Shown here: piece after piece, positions 1 to 9,400 of the stretch
Position numbering within the stretch: the first letter of the stretch is position 1
Layout of the letters: each line of letters starts with the position of its first letter
Origin: an uncultured Paracoccaceae bacterium
Lineage (GTDB): Bacteria; Pseudomonadota; Alphaproteobacteria; Rhodobacterales; Rhodobacteraceae
Assembly: GCA_947501555.1 (NCBI GenBank)
Contig: CANMWG010000007.1
Location: 1 to 40,270 of the forward strand
Direction: 5' to 3'
DNA: 40,270 nt
Program-made: the position numbers and the translations under genes
The notes under the pieces: model-generated
What the model saw: only the letters and a program-made list of their open reading frames with translations
Databases searched by the model: none
What the model was told of the DNA's origin: nothing

Positions 1-390
1 ACTGGACCGATCCAGGAAAGCCATATCATTGATATTGCAGGAAACTATGACATCAATCGGCACTGGACTATCGGGGCCAAGATCGGCGCCCGTCTGACCG
101 ACAGTGCGGCTGACAGCACGTTTGAGCTGACAAGCAACGACGCCTGGCTAGGTGTGATCAACGCGCGTTACAACGTAGTGCACAACTGGGACGCTCTGGT
201 GGAAATCCGGCATCTGGATACGATCGACGCTCAGACGAGCGAAACCGGCGTCTTGGCTGCGGTCTATCGACACTTCGGAAACAACGCCAAGGTCGGGGTG
301 GGCTACAACTTCGCCAACTTCTCCGACGACCTCAGCGACCTGACATACGACGACAAAGGCGCATTCATCAATATCGTCGCGAAGTTCTAG
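1..390 (+). CDS. C-terminal end of a large outer-membrane beta-barrel protein (5' partial)
   Basis: Frame 1 is open from the first base of the window to the stop at 388-390, so this is the last 129 residues of a longer protein that begins outside. The translation alternates polar and aromatic residues in short strands (for example VGVGYNFANFSDD and GAFINIVAKF) and ends in phenylalanine, the usual C-terminal signal for BAM-dependent barrel insertion. The tail resembles the barrel end of the very large DUF11/SdrD-repeat surface proteins common in marine bacteria. That comparison is from memory and the repeat part is not visible here. Its job (surface or adhesin anchoring, or porin) cannot be decided from the fragment. 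Confidence 0.7.
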   Translation, partial: TGPIQESHIIDIAGNYDINRHWTIGAKIGARLTDSAADSTFELTSNDAWLGVINARYNVVHNWDALVEIRHLDTIDAQTSETGVLAAVYRHFGNNAKVGVGYNFANFSDDLSDLTYDDKGAFINIVAKF

Positions 391-827
391 GGTCAGGACC
401 CATTAATCTTACATCGTCAGCGGCGATTTCACGAAATATCAGTGGTTTGCGTCGTGCGGCCATAGCCTATGTCGAGCCGGTGGTCTGGGCGTCGGTGGTG
501 GTCCCGTGTCCGCTGTCATCGACGCCCACTTTTTCTTGAAGGATGAACTATGGCGACCACGCTGGAGCCCACAGCTGGCTGTTGTAGGGCGCTGCTGAAT
601 GCAACAACTGGATGCGTCAGGCGATGATGAATTGGTGACGGTTGAGCGGACGAACCGGACACGCACTCAGTTTTCGAAAAAGATAGGAGGTGAAGCCTTA
701 GCGCACATCTAGTCGTTACACTTTTGCCACAACTCTAAACCCACCCTCGGGATACGTAGATTCTTGACTCGACTCTCCGCGTGCTGAAGAAAGCCTTCAC
801 GAGGAATCCGATTGAGGAAGGAGCGTA
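391..827. other. 437-bp stretch without a convincing gene
   Basis: No ORF here has a plausible product; the 75-codon minus-strand ORF at 439-666 has an implausible composition. The short palindrome GGGTC-AG-GACCC lies immediately after the upstream stop (390-401). A purine-rich ribosome binding site (AGGAAGGAG) at 816-824 belongs to the acyltransferase pseudogene that follows. Base composition and lack of structure suggest decayed accessory DNA, but no insertion sequence could be identified. Confidence 0.4.
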
Positions 828-1934
828 ATGAAAGCTAGTCAAGGGGAGTATTTTGTTGGATTGGATCACATTCGAGCGTTAGCGGCCTTTAGTTTTCACA
901 TGGCACTTCAACCACGTAAACAACGGTCATCAGGGTGGACCAGAAACTTTTCCGCTTTCGATACTCGCTGAAGGGCATGTGGGGGTCGCAATGTTTATGT
1001 CTTTAAGCGGTTACCTATTTGCCAAACTGCTCTACGGCCAGCACATCAGATACATTCCGTTCCTATGGAATAGGGTTCTTAGACTTTTTCCTTTGCTCAT
1101 CGTCGTTTTCGCTATTGGTGGGTTTTTGAAACACGACGCAAACTCTGCGGGAAGTTACCTGATTGAACTTGCCAAAGGTTTTTATCGTCCGAGTTGGCCA
1201 AATGGGGGATGGTCAATCGCGGTTGAGCTTCATTTCTATCTGATCCTACCGTTGTTGCTCGCAATCTCTGCCAAACGACCAGCGAACATCTTGCTCGTTC
1301 TGGTTCTCTCGATAGGATTTCGCCTACTCTGGTGGTGGGAATCAGGAACTGTTCAGCTTTTGCCTACTGGACCATCATTGGAGGCATCGATCAGTTCATT
1401 TTGGGTATTTTCGCGTTCAAGTCGAGGGAATGGATGGCTGAGCGTCACTTAAATGCCGCTATTATCGGGATTGGTCTACTGGCCTACATGTGGGCTTTCG
1501 ACAGTCTAGGAGGGTTTTACCGAATGGGTGTGTACCCCTCGGAAAACCCTATATGGATTATTCATCCGCTGATCATGGGTATTACATTCGGCGCTCTCAT
1601 CTCGTGGTACGACACCTCTTTCAAAATGAAAAACGAAGGGTTGTCGGGGGTCATCGCAAAAATCGGAGCCTGTTCATACTCAATATACCTTTTACACTTT
1701 TGGGTAGTCTTTCGGCTTGCTGCGCTAGTCAACGAGTATGTAATTGCGCTCTCATCATTCCCGATGGTTTTGGCCGCATCTCTTGTATGCTTTCTTTTCA
1801 TTGTGCCCGTGGCCTATGTCAGTTTCCAATTGATTGAACTTCCGCCTTTGCGATATCGCAAGCGTTACAAGCAAACGCCGCATTTGGCGCAGTCTAGTGG
1901 GGCGCTGGAAGCAGTCTCCCAAAAGGGCTTGTAA
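828..1934 (+). pseudogene. Membrane acyltransferase, acyltransferase_3 family, frameshifted
   Basis: Three reading-frame segments join into one family-like protein. ATG 828, behind AGGAAGGAG, gives FVGLDHIRALAAF. The frame then breaks near 890-896, where two bases appear lost, and continues as FTWHFNHVNN and GVAMFMSLSGYLF. A second break near 1355-1368 shifts into AYWTIIGGIDQFILGIFAF and runs to the stop at 1934. Motifs of the family are in order: the N-terminal R-A-L-A region with the downstream TWHF histidine, the SGYLF motif, GGWSIAVELHFYLILP, and the late YSIYLLHFW helix. Intact members move acyl groups onto extracytoplasmic sugars, for example on LPS or exopolysaccharide. GC content is well below that of the core genes, which suggests acquisition by transfer. 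Two independent shifts argue for a pseudogene rather than a sequencing error, though errors cannot be excluded. Confidence 0.8.
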
Positions 1935-2174
1935 AGACTTAAGTTTCTGCTCACGGATGCCATTTCCGCATATCAGCGAACATGAATGATAGTTTTGATG
2001 AATGAAATGCCGGTAGCGGCATCTAGACTTCGGAGAGTCCGAGTATTTAGTGTGGCAGAAATATTACAAAAAATCCACTCCAGAGCGTACCCCAGCACTC
2101 AATCGAGGCTTTTCCTGCAGCAAATCACCCCTAAAGGGGCGCCGGGTTAGCATTATGATTTGATTTATTTTTTA

Positions 2175-2264
2175 TGGCGGAGACGAAGGGATTCGAACCC
2201 TCGAGACGGTTTCCCGCCTACTCCCTTAGCAGGGGAGCGCCTTCGACCACTCGGCCACGTCTCC
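2175..2264 (-). tRNA. tRNA-Ser (GCU anticodon)
   Basis: The minus strand folds as a class II tRNA of 90 nt including an encoded CCA. The acceptor stem is GGAGACG/CGTCTCC, the D-arm is TGGCCGAGTGG, and the anticodon loop carries GCT (complement of 2228-2230). A long variable arm of the serine type and a T-arm GGTTCGAATCC follow. It reads AGC/AGU codons. Its 3' end faces the low-GC acyltransferase pseudogene. The 240 bp between the two hold no recognisable gene or integrase, only a small CCCC-TAAA-GGGG hairpin near 2128-2139. Confidence 0.97.
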
Positions 2265-2451
2265 GCTGGCGGGTCTATCAGGAATAATCCTGCGTCCACA
2301 AGTGGAATTTGCGACGCCTACCCGTTTGTTTGGTTTTATGTCCGTTATCTGCCCTTGGCCATGAGCGGGCTGGCATGCAACGATTGCCCTTTAGGGTCGC
2401 ACCCTCACAAGAATGGCGGAAAGCAATGGATGGAACGTGGTACCTTCAGGG

Positions 2452-4092
2452 CTATTCTTCCGGTAAATCAGGCGCCTCGCCCCTATAGTGTTGTGTCATG
2501 ATCTGCGGCACCTCGCTGCCGTCGTACATGAACGGTAATACGCCCTTGGCCCCGGCTTTGCCGCGCATGTCGATGATATCTTGATCGGATTTTGTCACCC
2601 GCTGCGACATCCGCCGCCCCCAGCGCGCCAGATAGCCGTACAGCCGCTCAAATTGGTCAGAGAAGCCCGGATTTTTACCCAGATCAATGAATTCTTCCGG
2701 GTCCGTTTGCAGGTCGAACAACATGGGGCGAAACCCGCCTTCGGCGTGCATCATCTTCCAGCGCCCATCAAACACCATAAACAGGCGGCAATCGCGGGGG
2801 GCTATGCCGAGATCCTCGGCCATTGGCGTTGCGGAATAGTCAAATTCGCTGATCAGGAATTCCCGCCAGGCCGGGCTGTCCCCGTCCAACCAAGGCTGGA
2901 GCGAGCGTCCTTCAACGATGTGACCGGGCACTTCGCCGCCTGCGGCCTCGATAAATGTGGCTGTTATATCTAGGCTTTCGACCAAAGCGTCGCAGGTTGT
3001 TCCACGGGTGCCATTGGCCCGGTCGCGTGGGTCATAGATGATCATGGGCACTTTGGCGGATTGATCGTGGAAGAGTGATTTCTCACCCATCCAGTGATCG
3101 CCCAGATAATCCCCATGGTCCGAGGTGAGCACGATCATTGTGTCTTTCATCGCGCCGGTTTCTTCCAGGTGGTCCAGAATCCGTCCCAGATGATCGTCGC
3201 ATTGCTTGATCAGACCCATATAGGCGGGGATCACCTTTTGCCGCGTGTCGTCCCGTTGAAAGGCCTGTCCAACTTTGTTGTTCATGTATCCGTTATAGAC
3301 GGGGTGTGCATTGTCCCGTTCGCGATTGTCGCGCAGTGCGGGCGGGACATGTTCGGGACCGTACATATTGTGGTAGGGGGCAGGCACGATATAGGGCCAG
3401 TGTGGCTTGATATAGCTGACGTGCGCGCACCAGGGGTCTTTAGCCTGCTGCATGAATTCGATGGTTTTGGTGGTCAGCCAGGCGGTCTCGGAATCCTTTT
3501 CATGGATATTTGCGGGCCGGTCTGCGTTTTCATACATCCAGCCTGAAGCGATCTGGTTCACCGGTTTGACCCCTGCATTGGCATGATCCGCCCAGGGGTT
3601 TTCAGCTCTGTATCCTTTGGTTTTCAGGTATTCGTTATAGGGCGACCGCTTTTCGTCGTAGAACCCCGCAGGCCCTTGCGCCCAAAGCCCATCGTCCCGG
3701 ATCCAAACGTCAAAGCCGCATTCCGCCTGCCGCGCGCCGATCACACTGTCCGGGTCGAGCCCGAGGCGCGCCATCCCTTCTTTGTCTGCATGCATATGCG
3801 TTTTCCCGATCAGCCAGCAGTCCATTCCTACTTTGCGCAGGTGATCGCCCATGGTCTGTTCGCCCACGCGCAGCGGATAGTTGTTCCACTGTGCACCATG
3901 GCTGGAGGGGTACCGTCCGGTGTAATAGGACATCCGGCTGGATCCGCAGATGGGCGATTGCACATAGGCGTTGGTAAAGCGCACCCCTTGGGCCGCAACC
4001 CGATCAAAATTTGGCGTGTGTAAATGCGGATGCCCGGCACAGCTGAGGTAATCGAAGCGGAGTTGGTCATACATGATGAAAAGAATGTTCAT
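2452..4092 (-). CDS. Sulfatase / phosphonate monoester hydrolase family enzyme
   Basis: A 546-residue alkaline-phosphatase-superfamily hydrolase. The N-terminus NILFIMYDQLRFDYLS carries the first metal-binding aspartates. Residues 49-53 are C-G-S-S-R, the site where the cysteine would be converted to formylglycine; this is a slight variant of the usual C-x-P-x-R. The second metal motif is LTSDHGDYLGDH, and a C-terminal DUF4976-like segment contains FDLQTDPEEF. There is no signal peptide, so it probably acts in the cytoplasm, as choline-sulfatases and phosphonate monoester hydrolases do. It is monocistronic with no sulfatase-maturase or transporter beside it, so the substrate (sulfate ester or phosphonate monoester) is open. 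The family is certain; the reaction is not. Confidence 0.9.
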   Translation of the reverse strand: MNILFIMYDQLRFDYLSCAGHPHLHTPNFDRVAAQGVRFTNAYVQSPICGSSRMSYYTGRYPSSHGAQWNNYPLRVGEQTMGDHLRKVGMDCWLIGKTHMHADKEGMARLGLDPDSVIGARQAECGFDVWIRDDGLWAQGPAGFYDEKRSPYNEYLKTKGYRAENPWADHANAGVKPVNQIASGWMYENADRPANIHEKDSETAWLTTKTIEFMQQAKDPWCAHVSYIKPHWPYIVPAPYHNMYGPEHVPPALRDNRERDNAHPVYNGYMNNKVGQAFQRDDTRQKVIPAYMGLIKQCDDHLGRILDHLEETGAMKDTMIVLTSDHGDYLGDHWMGEKSLFHDQSAKVPMIIYDPRDRANGTRGTTCDALVESLDITATFIEAAGGEVPGHIVEGRSLQPWLDGDSPAWREFLISEFDYSATPMAEDLGIAPRDCRLFMVFDGRWKMMHAEGGFRPMLFDLQTDPEEFIDLGKNPGFSDQFERLYGYLARWGRRMSQRVTKSDQDIIDMRGKAGAKGVLPFMYDGSEVPQIMTQHYRGEAPDLPEE

Positions 4093-4221
4093 GGGTGCAT
4101 CCTGTTGGGTAGGGCCGATGTCAGGGTTACGTCTGGGCAGATGGTTTTATTCCCAGATACTTATGGGACGGCCCGTCAGGGAATGGAAAGGATGATTTGA
4201 CGAAAGGCGCTGCAGGAATTA

Positions 4222-4236
4222 GAACAAATAGTGAAC
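4222..4236. promoter_or_regulatory. LexA (SOS) operator of the imuA-imuB-dnaE2 cassette
   Basis: The sequence GAACAAATAGTGAAC is an exact GAAC-N7-GAAC, the complement of the GTTC-N7-GTTC box recognised by alphaproteobacterial LexA (known from Rhodobacter and Rhizobium). It ends 5 nt before the imuA start codon, so bound LexA would block initiation or early elongation. Its position directly before a known SOS cassette makes the assignment strong. Confidence 0.9.
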
Positions 4237-4241
4237 ATTAA

Positions 4242-4940
4242 ATGGGATTCGATGTGTCGTGTATGGGTGCGTTGCGGGTAAACAAACGTCTGGCCGGGCA
4301 GGGGGTATCGCCCGATACGGCCACCAACACTTTGGCCGAGGCCTTTGCGGGCGCTGCCACCGATGCTGCGGCCATGGGCTTTGTTCTGTCGCGCTTGCCC
4401 CGGACCGATGCCCCGGTCCTGTGGGTCCAAGACAGACTGTCGCGCAAAGAGGCCGGGCGCCCCTATTTGGCGGGTATTGGCACCAAACGCCCGCTCATCA
4501 TGGTCGATCTGTCCCGTGCTGCGGATGTGCTGTGGGCCATGGAGGACGGGCTGCGCTGTCGGGCCTTGGGGGCTGTTGTGGGCGAAATTTGGGGCGATCC
4601 GCCCGCCTTGGATTTCACGGCGACCAAGCGGCTTGCGATCCGGGCAGAGGCTGCCGATGTGCCCTGCTGGCTGATCCGGCGGGCGGGGACGGCCAATCTC
4701 AGCGCGGCGCGCGACCGGTGGCGAATTGCGGCGATGCCGTCTGCCGCACATCCTTACGACGCGCAAGCGCCGGGGCAGCCGCGTTGGTCGCTCGATCTGT
4801 TCCGGTCGCGCCGTGCGAAACCGGGCCAATGGGTTGGGCAATATGACCGGGCGGCGGATCACCTCGATCTGTCTGCCCCAGTTCGCGATGGAGCGTTGGC
4901 AACGGGTGATGGAGCGGCAGGGCAACGCGCCGCCGGATGA
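4242..4940 (+). CDS. imuA: ImuA, RecA-like mutasome accessory protein
   Basis: A 232-residue protein, the usual size for alphaproteobacterial ImuA/SulA-like proteins. Residues around VLWVQDR, RPLIMVDLSRAADVLWAMEDGLR and GAVVGEIWGDP show the degenerate RecA/SulA-type core, without a clear Walker A motif. ImuA partners with ImuB and DnaE2 in error-prone lesion bypass. The ATG lies 6 nt from the LexA box and has no good ribosome binding site; an in-frame ATG at 4263 is an alternative start. The 3' end overlaps imuB by 98 nt, implying translational coupling. Assignment rests on moderate sequence resemblance plus the diagnostic gene order. Confidence 0.88.
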   Translation: MGFDVSCMGALRVNKRLAGQGVSPDTATNTLAEAFAGAATDAAAMGFVLSRLPRTDAPVLWVQDRLSRKEAGRPYLAGIGTKRPLIMVDLSRAADVLWAMEDGLRCRALGAVVGEIWGDPPALDFTATKRLAIRAEAADVPCWLIRRAGTANLSAARDRWRIAAMPSAAHPYDAQAPGQPRWSLDLFRSRRAKPGQWVGQYDRAADHLDLSAPVRDGALATGDGAAGQRAAG

Positions 4941-6375
4941 TATCCCGCTGGTGCTGGCCTGCGAAGGGCACCATGGCCCTGTCGTGCATGCAGCCAATCG
5001 GATGGCCCGGCAAAACGGTATTCACCCCGGCGCACGGGTCGTGGATATGCGCGCGATCTGCCCTGAATTACAGGTCGAATATGCTGACCCGGCAGGTGAT
5101 ATCGCTGCCTTGGACCGGCTGGTTCTCTGGGCCCGGCGCTGGTGCCCTTGGACCGTACGGGATGGGACAGATGGGCTGATCCTGGACACAACCGGGTCGG
5201 ATCATCTGCTGGGCGGCGAAGCGGCGATGCTGGTTGAGATGGAAACGCAATTGTCCCTCCTAGGGCTGACCGCACAATTGGCCGTGGCCCCCACATGGGG
5301 GGCGGCCTGGGCCCTCGCCAGATTTGGGCCGGTCCGGTCGATCAGCGGGCCGGATGATGTGGCGATCAAACTGGGCGCTTTGCCGGTCAAAGCGCTGCGG
5401 TTGGATGCCAATACGGTGCTTTTGCTGCGCCGCTTGGGGTTGAAAACGATCGGTGCGGTCATGGATGTGCCGCGCTTGTCGCTGATCCGCCGCTTCGTGA
5501 AGGCAGGGTTAGAGGCGAACCCGCTCATGCGTCTGGATCAGGCTTTGGGCAAACTGGCCGAGCCTGTGGCCAGTGTTGATGCCAAGCCGCGCTTTATCGT
5601 GCAAAGCCGCTTGGCCGAGCCGATCTTCGACCCAACCCCCTATCTGCCAGAGCTGTGTGAGAACCTTTGCGCAGCGTTGAACCAGGCGGGGATGGGCTGC
5701 CGCAGCCTGCATTTGACCGTCTATAAAACCGACGGGGATATCAGCCATGTGGATGTGGCAACCTCGGCCCCGACCCGTGATCCGGAGCATTTGCATGGGC
5801 TGTTTCGCGATAAGGTTGACCGGATCAATCCGGGCTTTGGGTTTGATCTGATCACGCTTGCGGCGGGCGGGGTTGAGGATATCAAGATCACGCAGGGCCA
5901 TCTTGATGGGGGATCGGATGATGATCTGCATTTGACCCGGCTGGTGGATAGGTTGAGTGCGAGATTTGGGGCCCGCGCTGTGACCCGGCCTGTTTTGCGC
6001 GAAAGCCATATCCCCGAACGGGCTGAAGGGCAGTTGGCCGCTTTGGCGGAACCGACGCAAATGCCTGCCCCCACGCCCAAAGAACGCCCCTTGCGCCTGT
6101 TCGATCATCCTGAAGAGGTGCGCGTGCTTTACGCCGTTCCCGAAGGCCCGCCGGCGCAGTTTGTCTGGCGCAGGCAAACCCACCGTGTGACCCGCTATGC
6201 GGGCCCCGAACGGATTGCGCCTGAGTGGTGGAAGGACCGACCCGGCACACGGTTGCGCGATTATTTCAAGGTGGAAAACCAGATTGGGTTGCGCATCTGG
6301 CTGTACCGCGAAGGGCTGCATGAGGATGGGCGCGGGGGCGATCCGCGCTGGTTCGTGCATGGGTGTTTTGCATGA
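4843..6375 (+). CDS. imuB: ImuB, Y-family polymerase-like mutasome hub
   Basis: 510 residues. The start at 4843 gives MTGRRITSICLPQFAMERWQ, matching the normal ImuB N-terminus; the longer reading from 4726 lies in imuA and is unlikely. The palm region (LVLACEGHHGPVVHAANRMARQNGIHPG) lacks the catalytic acidic residues of active DinB polymerases, as expected of ImuB, which bridges the beta clamp, ImuA and DnaE2. The middle has the little-finger-like segment, and the C-terminus contains the conserved RLFDHPEEV and the GPERIAPEWW stretch. It overlaps imuA by 98 nt and is followed by dnaE2 after a short spacer, so all three probably respond together to LexA cleavage. Confidence 0.93.
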   Translation: MTGRRITSICLPQFAMERWQRVMERQGNAPPDDIPLVLACEGHHGPVVHAANRMARQNGIHPGARVVDMRAICPELQVEYADPAGDIAALDRLVLWARRWCPWTVRDGTDGLILDTTGSDHLLGGEAAMLVEMETQLSLLGLTAQLAVAPTWGAAWALARFGPVRSISGPDDVAIKLGALPVKALRLDANTVLLLRRLGLKTIGAVMDVPRLSLIRRFVKAGLEANPLMRLDQALGKLAEPVASVDAKPRFIVQSRLAEPIFDPTPYLPELCENLCAALNQAGMGCRSLHLTVYKTDGDISHVDVATSAPTRDPEHLHGLFRDKVDRINPGFGFDLITLAAGGVEDIKITQGHLDGGSDDDLHLTRLVDRLSARFGARAVTRPVLRESHIPERAEGQLAALAEPTQMPAPTPKERPLRLFDHPEEVRVLYAVPEGPPAQFVWRRQTHRVTRYAGPERIAPEWWKDRPGTRLRDYFKVENQIGLRIWLYREGLHEDGRGGDPRWFVHGCFA

Positions 6376-6408
6376 TCGGGCGGCGGTGCCTTTTGGCCGG
6401 GCTTGAAA

Positions 6409-6442
6409 TGCCTCCGGCGGGAGTATTTTGGGAAAAAAGAAG
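6409..6442 (+). repeat. Short hairpin plus T/A-tract element between imuB and dnaE2
   Basis: CTCC-GGCG-GGAG (6412-6423) forms a small hairpin followed by TATTTT and then GGGAAAAAAGAAG. I recognise this composite as a recurrent intergenic element of Rhodobacteraceae genomes, but only from memory, and no second copy occurs in this window. Its presence suggests that this stretch is not translated and that dnaE2 starts downstream of it. Confidence 0.5.
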
Positions 6443-6453
6443 GGGGTTGGGCT

Positions 6454-9400
6454 GTGCCTGAGATGGACAACCAACGCCCTAGGCGGACAATTGAAGGTGG
6501 TGGGTTCAGGTCAAACCCGCAGGCCGCCTATGTTGAATTGGGGTTAAGTACTTGTTTTTCCTTCCTGCGCAGCGCTTCTGATGCGGTGGACATTGCAACC
6601 ACGGCCAATGCTTTGGGCTATGACAAGCTGGGCTGTGCGGATCTGAACACGATGGCGGGTGTCGTGCGCTTGCATGCCGAAGCGCTCAAGGCACAGGTCA
6701 CGCCGGTCATCGGTTGCCGGTTGCGTCTGATCAGTGGTGAAGAATTCCTGGCTTATCCCCGCGACCGGGCCGCCTATGGGCGGCTGTGTACGCTGCTGTC
6801 GAAAGGCAAAATGCAAGACGTGAACGGGGATTGGCAGGCCAAGGGTGCCTGCGATATCACGCTGGATGACCTTGCGCAGCACAGCGCCGATGTGCAACTG
6901 ATCGCAATCCCCGGTGATAACCTTAGGCATTTTGGTGCGGGGCTGCGGCGGTTGCAACGGGCCCTGCCCACGCTGCACCATATCGCGACCAGCTATCTTT
7001 ATGAGGGGGATGACCGGGCGCGGATCAATCAGTTGGATCAGCTGGCAAAGGCGCATGGGCTATCCATTCTGGCGACCAATGATGTGCGTTATCACGCCCC
7101 CGAACGGCGCCCCCTGCTGGATGTGATGACCTGCATTCTGCACAAGACCACAATCCAAAAAGCGGGGTTCTTGTTGGATGCGAACGCTGAGCGATACCTC
7201 AAATCCCCAGCCCAGATGGTGCAATTGTTTGCAGCTTGGCCACATGCAATCCGGGCGACGCGGGATGTGGCGGATGCCTGCCAATTTGACCTGCGCGAAC
7301 TGGCCTATGAATACCCGCGCGAAACAGTGCCCGCAGGGCGCGCCGCGCAAGACTACCTTGAAGAACTGACCTGGCAGGGGGCGGATAAACGCTATCCTGA
7401 CGGGGTGCCCGCGCCGATCAAAGACACGCTGCGCAAGGAACTGGCTTTGATCAAGAAACTGGATATCCCGCAATATTTCCTGACCATCGAACAAATCGTC
7501 GATTACGCACGGCATCAATGCGACCCGCCGATCCTGTGCCAGGGGCGCGGGTCTGCGGCGAATTCTGCTGTCTGCTATGTGCTGGGGATCACTGCCGTTG
7601 ATCCGGCCCAAAACGATCTGCTGTTTGAGCGGTTCATTAGCGAAGAACGTAAAGAGCCTCCCGATATCGACGTCGATTTCGAACATGAGCGGCGCGAGGA
7701 GGTGATCCAGCATATCTATGATAAATACGGGCGGGACCGGGCCGCGCTCTGTGCCACGGTGATCCACTACCGCCCCCGTATGGCGGTGCGCGAAGTGGGT
7801 AAAGTCATGGGGCTCTCTGAGGACATCACCAGCGCCTTGGCCAAGACCATCTGGGGGTCCTGGGGCCGCGAGATTGGCGCGAAGGAGGCGGCCGAGGCCG
7901 GGCTTGATCTGCGCGATCCGTTAATTGCGCGGACCATCAAACTGGCGGATCAGATGATCGGCATGCCCCGCCATCTGGGCCAGCATGTGGGCGGGTTTAT
8001 CCTGACCGAAAAGAAGCTGACCCAGACGGTGCCTGTGGGCAACGGGGCTATGCCCGACCGCACATTTATCGAATGGGACAAGGACGATATCGACGAATTG
8101 CGCATCCTGAAGGTCGATGTGTTGGCACTGGGAATGCTGACCTGCATCCGCAAGGCCTTTGATTTGATCAAGGCGCATTACGGCAAGGTGCTGACCTTGG
8201 CGAATATCGCTGAGGGCGACGAAGCCACCTATGACATGCTGTGCAAAGGCGATAGCCTGGGGGTGTTCCAGGTGGAAAGCCGGGCGCAGATGAACATGCT
8301 CCCCCGCCTGAAACCGCGTGAATTTTATGATCTGGTCATTCAGGTGGCCATCGTGCGGCCCGGGCCGATCCAGGGGGATATGGTGCATCCTTATTTGCGC
8401 AGGCGGGCGGGCAAAGAGCTTGAGGAATACCCATCGCCCGCGCCACCCCACGACCCGAACGAATTGCGCCACGTCCTGTCTCGGACCAAAGGCGTGCCGA
8501 TCTTTCAGGAACAAGCGATGAAACTGGCTATGGTTGCGGCAGAATTCAGCCCGGACGAGGCCAACCAACTGCGCAAGGCCATGGCGACATTTCGGTCCAA
8601 AGGTACCATCGGGGAATTGGAGGACAAGATGGTTAGCCGCATGATCGCCAGGGGGTATGAACCAGAATTTGCAACACGATGTTTTAACCAAATCAAAGGC
8701 TTCGGCGATTACGGGTTCCCCGAAAGCCATGCGGCCAGTTTCGCGCATCTGGTCTATGTGTCCAGCTGGCTCAAATGCCACTACCCGGATGTGTTCTGTG
8801 CGGCCTTGCTCAATTCCCAACCCATGGGGTTTTATGCCCCTGCGCAAATCGTACGGGACGCGCGCGAACATGGGAAAATCGTGAGGGCCCCGGATGTGAA
8901 TTATTCCGATTGGGACAATACGCTGGAACCACTTGGTCCGGGGGTGTTCGCGGTTCGGCTGGGGCTGCGCCAGATCGACGGGGTACGCCAAGACATGGCG
9001 CAGCGGATCATGGATGCACGCGCGCATCCCTTTACCGATCTGGCCGATCTGAAAACGCGCGCGCGGCTGGATGCAGGCACCATGCGTAAACTGGCAGCGG
9101 CGGATACATGTCGGTCGATGACGCTGGACCGACGGCAAGCGCTGTGGGATGCGCGGGCCTTGCAGGATGCACCTGACCTGCCGCTATTCACTGAGAAGGA
9201 TGAGGGGGAAGAGATCCGTTTTGATCTGCCGCAAATGCCGGTTTGTGAACATGTGGTGGCCGATTACCAGACGACGCGGCTGTCGCTGAAGGCGCACCCG
9301 ATGTCATTCTTGCGGCGCAGCATGGTGCGGCAAGGCTATGTGACCTGCGCCAGCCTGGACCAGATGCGCAACGGGCAGCGGGTCAAACTCGCCGGGATCG

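Noticed and set aside
391..410. GGGTCAGGACCCATTAAT directly after the first stop, similar in feel to an insertion-sequence end
   Set aside because: No matching inverted copy and no transposase frame were found in the following 430 bp, so no mobile element is claimed.
2160..2501. 113-codon plus-strand ORF across the tRNA-Ser gene
   Set aside because: Its N-terminal half is simply the complement of the tRNA, and the rest overlaps the sulfatase end.
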